A stretch of DNA of 64,000 nucleotides, from assembly GCA_035948315.1 (NCBI GenBank), contig DASZJG010000031.1:124001-188000 (forward strand). The letters run 5' to 3'. The notes under the pieces are model-generated. The model made no database searches and had not been told where the DNA came from. It saw nothing but the letters and a program-made list of their open reading frames with translations. Positions 60,565-64,000 of this stretch are shown here, piece after piece. The translations under genes were made by a program, and so were the position numbers. Each line of letters starts with the position of its first letter. Within the stretch, counting starts at the first letter, position 1. The DNA comes from CAJCJE01 sp035948315. Lineage in GTDB: Bacteria; Actinomycetota; Actinomycetes; Mycobacteriales; Pseudonocardiaceae.

Positions 60565-61472
60565 CGGGTGACCAGGAAGGACTTGCGCCACGTACCCATG
60601 CCGGGCGCTCCGACCAGGCCGGCCTCGTCCAGGAACGACATGATCCGCTCGCCCGCCCAGCGGATGGTCTCCTGGTAGTGCGGGCTTTTCATGGCGACCG
60701 AGTGCGCCTCCTGCGGGTCGAGCCCGACCGCGGTGTAGACCTTCGGATTGATCAGCGTGTGCGTCACGTGGTACGCGACCTGCGCGATCAGCCAGCGCTG
60801 GTAGTACAGCTCGGCCCTGCTCAGGCCGGGCATGCCCGCCACGACCTCCTGGCGGGCGAAGGTGACGTGCCGGGCCTCCTCAAGCACGTGGATCCGGTTG
60901 ACCATGCGGATCATCGGCTGCACGTTCTCGTCGGCCATGGCCTCGCGCTGCAACCGGTCCAGCAGTTCCTCGACGATCAGCACCGAGCCGAACAGGGCCG
61001 GGCCGTAGCCGATGATCGGCAGCAGCCTGCCCAGCGCGTGGGTGATCCGGCGGGGGCCGTACGCGGGCGCGCCGACGCGCTCGATCGCCTTGCTGAACAT
61101 GGTCGAGTGCCGACACTCGTCGGCGATCTCGGTGAGCGCGTAGCGCACGTGGTTGGTGGTCGGATCCTTGCTGTACACCTCGTTGACCAGCATCTGCATC
61201 AGCAGCAGCTCGAACCAGATGCCGTTGCTGGCGACGCTGGCGATCTCGTGGCGGCCGAGTTCGAGGCGCTGCTCGGGCGAGAGCCGGTCCCAGAGGTGGG
61301 TGTTGTAGAGCGAGATCCGGTGTTCCGGTTGGAAGTACTTGCCCTCGACGAACGGCGCGGACCAGTCGACGTCCACGTCCGGGTCGTAGAACTTCTCGGC
61401 CGACGACCTGAGCAGCCGCTCGGCCGTCTTCTCCCGGTCGGCGACCTTGGCGACCTCAACCGCACGGCTCAT
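60561..61472 (-). CDS. AurF-like diiron oxygenase
   Basis: 303 residues of the AurF/ferritin-like diiron fold. Iron ligands fit two-repeat patterns: GRHEIASVASNGIWFE, DECRHSTMF (ExxH) and, in the second repeat, VEELLDR and EEARHVTFAR (ExxH). AurF N-oxygenates aminobenzoate, but actinobacterial relatives outside antibiotic clusters probably act on lipids or other amines or desaturate fatty acids. ATG 61472 has AAGGGAG 6 nt upstream. It is divergent from a TetR gene across a spacer holding repeated GGTAACTGT. Confidence 0.85.
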   Translation of the reverse strand: MSRAVEVAKVADREKTAERLLRSSAEKFYDPDVDVDWSAPFVEGKYFQPEHRISLYNTHLWDRLSPEQRLELGRHEIASVASNGIWFELLLMQMLVNEVYSKDPTTNHVRYALTEIADECRHSTMFSKAIERVGAPAYGPRRITHALGRLLPIIGYGPALFGSVLIVEELLDRLQREAMADENVQPMIRMVNRIHVLEEARHVTFARQEVVAGMPGLSRAELYYQRWLIAQVAYHVTHTLINPKVYTAVGLDPQEAHSVAMKSPHYQETIRWAGERIMSFLDEAGLVGAPGMGTWRKSFLVTR

Positions 61473-61507
61473 GTCCACTCCCTTGAAGACGACTTAGCCG
61501 GACTCCA

Positions 61508-61535
61508 GGTAACTGTGACTTCCGGTAACTGTTAC
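61508..61535. promoter_or_regulatory. Candidate TetR operator between aurF-like and tetR
   Basis: GGTAACTGT occurs at 61508-61516 and 61524-61532, and the second copy is part of the palindrome GTAAC-T-GTTAC (61525-61535). The site lies between divergent genes. TAGCGT at 61542-61547 is a plausible -10 for the TetR gene, so binding here would block it. Confidence 0.6.
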
Positions 61536-61596
61536 TTGTGGTAGCGTGCAACGCATGGTGCGATCTGTCAAGAGGGCCCTCGGGAGAGGAGAACGC

Positions 61597-62271
61597 GTGG
61601 CAGACGCACGCAGTGAGCGCTGGCGGGCGCACCGGGAATCGCGCCGCGAAGCGTTCGTCGACGCGACCATTCGCGCGATCGGCCGGCACGGGCCGGACGT
61701 GGGCATGGACGAGATCGCGGCCGAGGCGGGCGTGACCAAACCCGTGCTCTACCGGCACTTCAACGACAAGGCCGACCTGTATCTCGCGGTCGGCAACCGC
61801 GCGACCGAGCTGTTGATGGCCGAGATCGTGCCGGCGCTCGCCGACGACGGCCCCATCTATGACCGGATTCGGCGCGCGGTCGGCTGCTACATCCGCTTCG
61901 TCGACGACTACCGCGAGCTGTACCGGTTCGTCGTGCTGCGCCCGCACCCGGCCAAGCAGGAACTGGTGCAGCAGGACAAGAACAAGATCGCGGCGGTGCT
62001 CTCCGACCTGCTTGAGGCCTACCTGAGGCTGTTCAGGATGGACACCACGGTGGCGGGCCCCTCGGCCTACGGCATCGTCGGCCTGGTCCAGGGCGCGGGC
62101 GACTGGTGGCTGGAACATCCGGACGCGATGACCCGCGACCAGGTCACCGAGCACCTGACCATGCTGATCTGGCACGGCATCGACGGCGTGCTGCGCTCGA
62201 GCGGCGTCGTGCTCGACCCGCACAAGCCGCTGTCACTGACCTCGCAGCTACGGCTGATCGTCGGCGGTTGA
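61597..62271 (+). CDS. TetR-family transcriptional regulator
   Basis: 224 residues. The helix-turn-helix MDEIAAEAGVTKPVLYRHFNDK is typical TetR; the ligand domain follows with FVDDYRELYRFVVLRP. GTG 61597 is supported by GGGAGAGGAG 5 nt upstream. A leaderless ATG at 61555, 7 nt after TAGCGT, is also possible and would add 14 residues. It is likely to repress the divergent oxygenase-hydrolase operon and its own operon with the DUF4873 gene. Confidence 0.93.
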   Translation: MADARSERWRAHRESRREAFVDATIRAIGRHGPDVGMDEIAAEAGVTKPVLYRHFNDKADLYLAVGNRATELLMAEIVPALADDGPIYDRIRRAVGCYIRFVDDYRELYRFVVLRPHPAKQELVQQDKNKIAAVLSDLLEAYLRLFRMDTTVAGPSAYGIVGLVQGAGDWWLEHPDAMTRDQVTEHLTMLIWHGIDGVLRSSGVVLDPHKPLSLTSQLRLIVGG

Positions 62272-62295
62272 CGCCAGGAAGAAGGGACGCCACGG

Positions 62296-62625
62296 ATGGA
62301 CGACGAGGACGGCTACCAGGGCGGCGCCACGCTGATCATCGACGGGCGGGAGCTGCCGGTAGAGGTCGAGCTGCGCGGCCACTTCCAGCCGATCGACGGC
62401 CGGTACCGCTGGTACGGCCGGGTCCGGCCGAACGTGGAGCTGAGCGCGCTGCTCGGCGCGCGCAAGCGGGCCGCGGTGCTGCGCACTCCGCTCGGCGAGG
62501 CCGACGGCGAGCTGTCCGACCCGGATCCGTGGGACCGCTACCGGATCATGGGCGCGAGCACGCCGCCGTTCACCGTGCCGACCACGCTGGCCGAACTCGA
62601 GGGCGAACTGCCGGTCGGCAACTGA
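62296..62625 (+). CDS. DUF4873 domain protein
   Basis: 109 residues matching DUF4873, seen from the opening GGATLIIDGRELPVEVELRGHFQPIDGRYRWYGR and the end RIMGASTPPFTVP. Such domains are found in actinobacteria beside, or fused to, flavin monooxygenases and oxygenases. Small, soluble, beta-rich; it may be an accessory or ligand-binding protein for the AurF-like enzyme. It starts 24 bp after the TetR gene and ends before a strong terminator. Confidence 0.85.
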   Translation: MDDEDGYQGGATLIIDGRELPVEVELRGHFQPIDGRYRWYGRVRPNVELSALLGARKRAAVLRTPLGEADGELSDPDPWDRYRIMGASTPPFTVPTTLAELEGELPVGN

Positions 62626-62666
62626 ACCCGCACAACGACACCCGCACGGACACCCGCACGACGACA

Positions 62667-62694
62667 AAGCCGGACGGGCGAACCCGTCCGGCTT
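62667..62694. terminator. Bidirectional terminator hairpin
   Basis: A perfect 12-bp stem (AAGCCGGACGGG and CCCGTCCGGCTT) with a CGAA loop, followed on the plus strand by a T-rich CGTCTT. It separates the convergent DUF4873 and DUF3107 genes. Confidence 0.88.
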
Positions 62695-62716
62695 CGTCTT
62701 GGCTGTGTCTGCCGGC

Positions 62717-62947
62717 TCAGCTGCCGCCGACGAAGCCGACCTTGCGCACGTCGGCGGGTGCGATGTCCACGTACGCGATGCGGGAAACCGGGACCACGAC
62801 ACGGCGGCCCTTCTCGTCGGTGAGGCTGAGCAGGCTCTTGTCGTCCTTCAGCGCGTCGCCCACCAGCTTCTCGATCTCCTCCGGCGTCTGCGAGCTCGAC
62901 AGCACGAGCTCCCGGGGGCTATCCGCGACGCCGATCTTGATCTCCAC
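62717..62947 (-). CDS. DUF3107 family small protein
   Basis: 76 residues matching DUF3107, an actinobacterial family that includes M. tuberculosis TB9.4 (Rv3208A). Visible marks are MEIKIGVADSPRELVL at the start and the closing RIAYVDIAPADVRKVGFV. It has no Cys, signal peptide or membrane helix, and its function is unknown. It is monocistronic and converges on the DUF4873 gene. Its position beside TetR and a ferritin-like gene is conserved. Confidence 0.92.
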   Translation of the reverse strand: MEIKIGVADSPRELVLSSSQTPEEIEKLVGDALKDDKSLLSLTDEKGRRVVVPVSRIAYVDIAPADVRKVGFVGGS

Positions 62948-63046
62948 GCTGACCTCCGGTTCGAACTGTCTTTACTTGTTCGCAGAGTAGTCGATGCGCC
63001 GAAGCACCAGCCGCGCCATGGCGGGTGCGTCACACCGTGTTCGCTC

Positions 63047-63709
63047 TCAGCCGAGACCCAGCGCGGCCATCCGCTTGGCGTGGCTCTGCTGCATACGCCG
63101 GAACAGCGCGGCGATCCCGGCCAGGTCGCCGGAGCCGGACACGATCAGCTCGGCCAGGCCGTCCCGGTCGGCCACCACATGCTGGCTCTGGGTCAGCGCC
63201 TCGCCGAGCAGCCTGCGACCCCAGAGGGTCAGCCGGTCCCGGACGGTGCGGTCGGTCGCGCAGGCCGCCTTGATCTCCCGCTCCGCGAACGCGGAGTGGC
63301 CGGTGTCGGCCAGCACCGTGCGCACCAGGTCACCGGTCGGCTCGTCCAGCCAGTCGGCCATCTCGCGGTACAGCTCAGCAGCAAGGCCGTCGCCGACGTA
63401 CGCCTTCACCAGCGACTCCAGCCACGACCGGGGCGCGGTCAGCCGGTGGAAGTCGTCGAAGAAGCCGACGAAGGGCGCCATCGCCTCCTCGACGACGACG
63501 CCGTGCTCGGCGAGGTAGCGCTCGAGCATGGCGTAGTGCGCCATCTCGGCGGAGGCCATCTCGGACAGGGCCGCGCGGCCGGCCAGCGTCGGCGATTCCC
63601 GGGCATCCTCGGCCATCCGGTCGAAAGCGGACAACTCGCCATAGGCGAGCACACCGAGCAGATCGACGACCCCGGCCGTCAGCGGCGAACTCGACTCGGC
63701 GTCACTCAT
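63047..63709 (-). CDS. Ferritin-like domain protein
   Basis: 220 residues, all alpha, of the ferritin-like/tRNA-MiaE-like superfamily. The N-terminal repeat (GVLAYGELSAFDRMAED, then SEMASAEMAHYAMLER) supplies candidate metal ligands Glu and ExxH. The C-terminal repeat (TGHSAFAEREI) is less complete. It corresponds in place to Rv3210c. The start is ATG 63707-63709, set by TACGCT 7 nt upstream; the frame is open far above this but that part has no coding character. Confidence 0.85.
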   Translation of the reverse strand: MSDAESSSPLTAGVVDLLGVLAYGELSAFDRMAEDARESPTLAGRAALSEMASAEMAHYAMLERYLAEHGVVVEEAMAPFVGFFDDFHRLTAPRSWLESLVKAYVGDGLAAELYREMADWLDEPTGDLVRTVLADTGHSAFAEREIKAACATDRTVRDRLTLWGRRLLGEALTQSQHVVADRDGLAELIVSGSGDLAGIAALFRRMQQSHAKRMAALGLG

Positions 63710-63716
63710 GCCGGTG

Positions 63717-63722
63717 AGCGTA
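63717..63722 (-). promoter_or_regulatory. Leaderless -10 element (TACGCT)
   Basis: TACGCT on the minus strand ends 7 nt before the ATG of the ferritin-like gene. Confidence 0.5.
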
Positions 63723-63896
63723 TCGGCCACGGCCCGAGCGCAGCCGGCACGCCGACGAACAGACCAATCAGGGGAGCTGATCGGCATCGAGCAGGTAGAC
63801 TGCGCAGGAACTCGACGCTCGTCGACGCGGGTCAGCGGCTTGCCGCGGCTCGCAATCGGCCCGCAAGGCTGGGTCGCTGAAGACGGGTTCGAGTGG

Positions 63897-64000
63897 ATGA
63901 CCACTACGGCAGCTGAACAAACCAGTGTGCCTGCCACGTGGAAGGTGCGCGCACACCTCGTTGGTCCCTCCCGCGCGTCGCCGGTAATGCGAACCGGCTC
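63897..64000 (+). CDS. Possible start of a rightward gene, cut by the window edge
   Basis: An ATG opens a frame that stays open for 34 codons to the edge (MTTTAAEQTSVPATW...). A TAGACT hexamer at 63796-63801 could be its -10, leaving a leader of about 90 nt. In M. tuberculosis a DEAD-box RNA helicase (rhlE, Rv3211) follows in this place, and such genes often have long leaders, but the visible residues show no helicase motif. The real start could lie beyond 64000. Confidence 0.3.
   Translation, partial: MTTTAAEQTSVPATWKVRAHLVGPSRASPVMRTG

Noticed and set aside
1..64000. CRISPR arrays, tRNA genes, insertion sequences
   Set aside because: I saw no regularly spaced repeats, no cloverleaf-type sequence with TTCGA-type loops and no transposase.

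Overview
The window is very GC-rich, with many GTG starts, and most genes are strongly biased to G or C at third positions. It carries families that are mainly actinobacterial: AdnAB, MoeZ with a rhodanese domain, TIGR02569, DUF3152, DUF3107 and a class F sortase. I read it as a chromosomal segment of a filamentous actinomycete, probably Pseudonocardiaceae. The family-level placement is inference. I see no tRNA, CRISPR array, insertion sequence or integrase.

Layout. 1-9020: an RNB-domain exoribonuclease (cut by the left edge), a small conserved protein, then a minus-strand operon resembling a Gram-positive type IV secretion core: pilin-like, PrgI-like, VirB4 ATPase, a possible small basic protein, VirB6-like, VirB8-like and NlpC/P60. 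No coupling protein or relaxase is present. 9581-13428: unlinked housekeeping genes (LtrA, two VOC proteins, VKOR, a short pyrophosphatase-like protein, a HAD-like protein). 13481-13897: RNase P RNA (rnpB, minus strand), divergent from an ArsB/NhaD-type permease and a stress-protein gene. 15664-21874: a block that, from memory, matches Mycobacterium tuberculosis Rv2228c-Rv2236c: phosphatase, RNase HI, zinc-ribbon protein, Nif3, CobC-like, PtpA, SURF1 and CobD.

21969-28950: three translationally coupled genes forming a type II Wadjet-like SMC complex (JetA, JetB, JetC). The usual fourth gene, the nuclease jetD, is not present. This is the most notable locus in the window. 28970-33227: VOC/AraC pair, a metallo-beta-lactamase fold protein, a secreted protein with a class F sortase, and YceI. 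33431-36817: a large secreted subtilase-like protease whose active-site residues look sedolisin-like. 36997-41317: NudC, a pair of M16 peptidases (one catalytic, one inactive) and a membrane protein, in one apparent operon. 41525-43781: an OmpR-type two-component system. 44491-63709: a second conserved block resembling M. tuberculosis Rv3199c-Rv3210c: AdnAB, hydrolase, alkyltransferase-like protein, TIGR02569, MoeZ, DUF3152 metalloprotease, TetR, DUF3107 and a ferritin-like protein. Pirin, cupin and an AurF-like oxygenase/TetR/DUF4873 module are inserted into it.

A recurring feature is leaderless expression. At least ten genes begin with GTG or ATG 6-8 nt after a TANNNT -10 hexamer, and these sites decide several start codons below.
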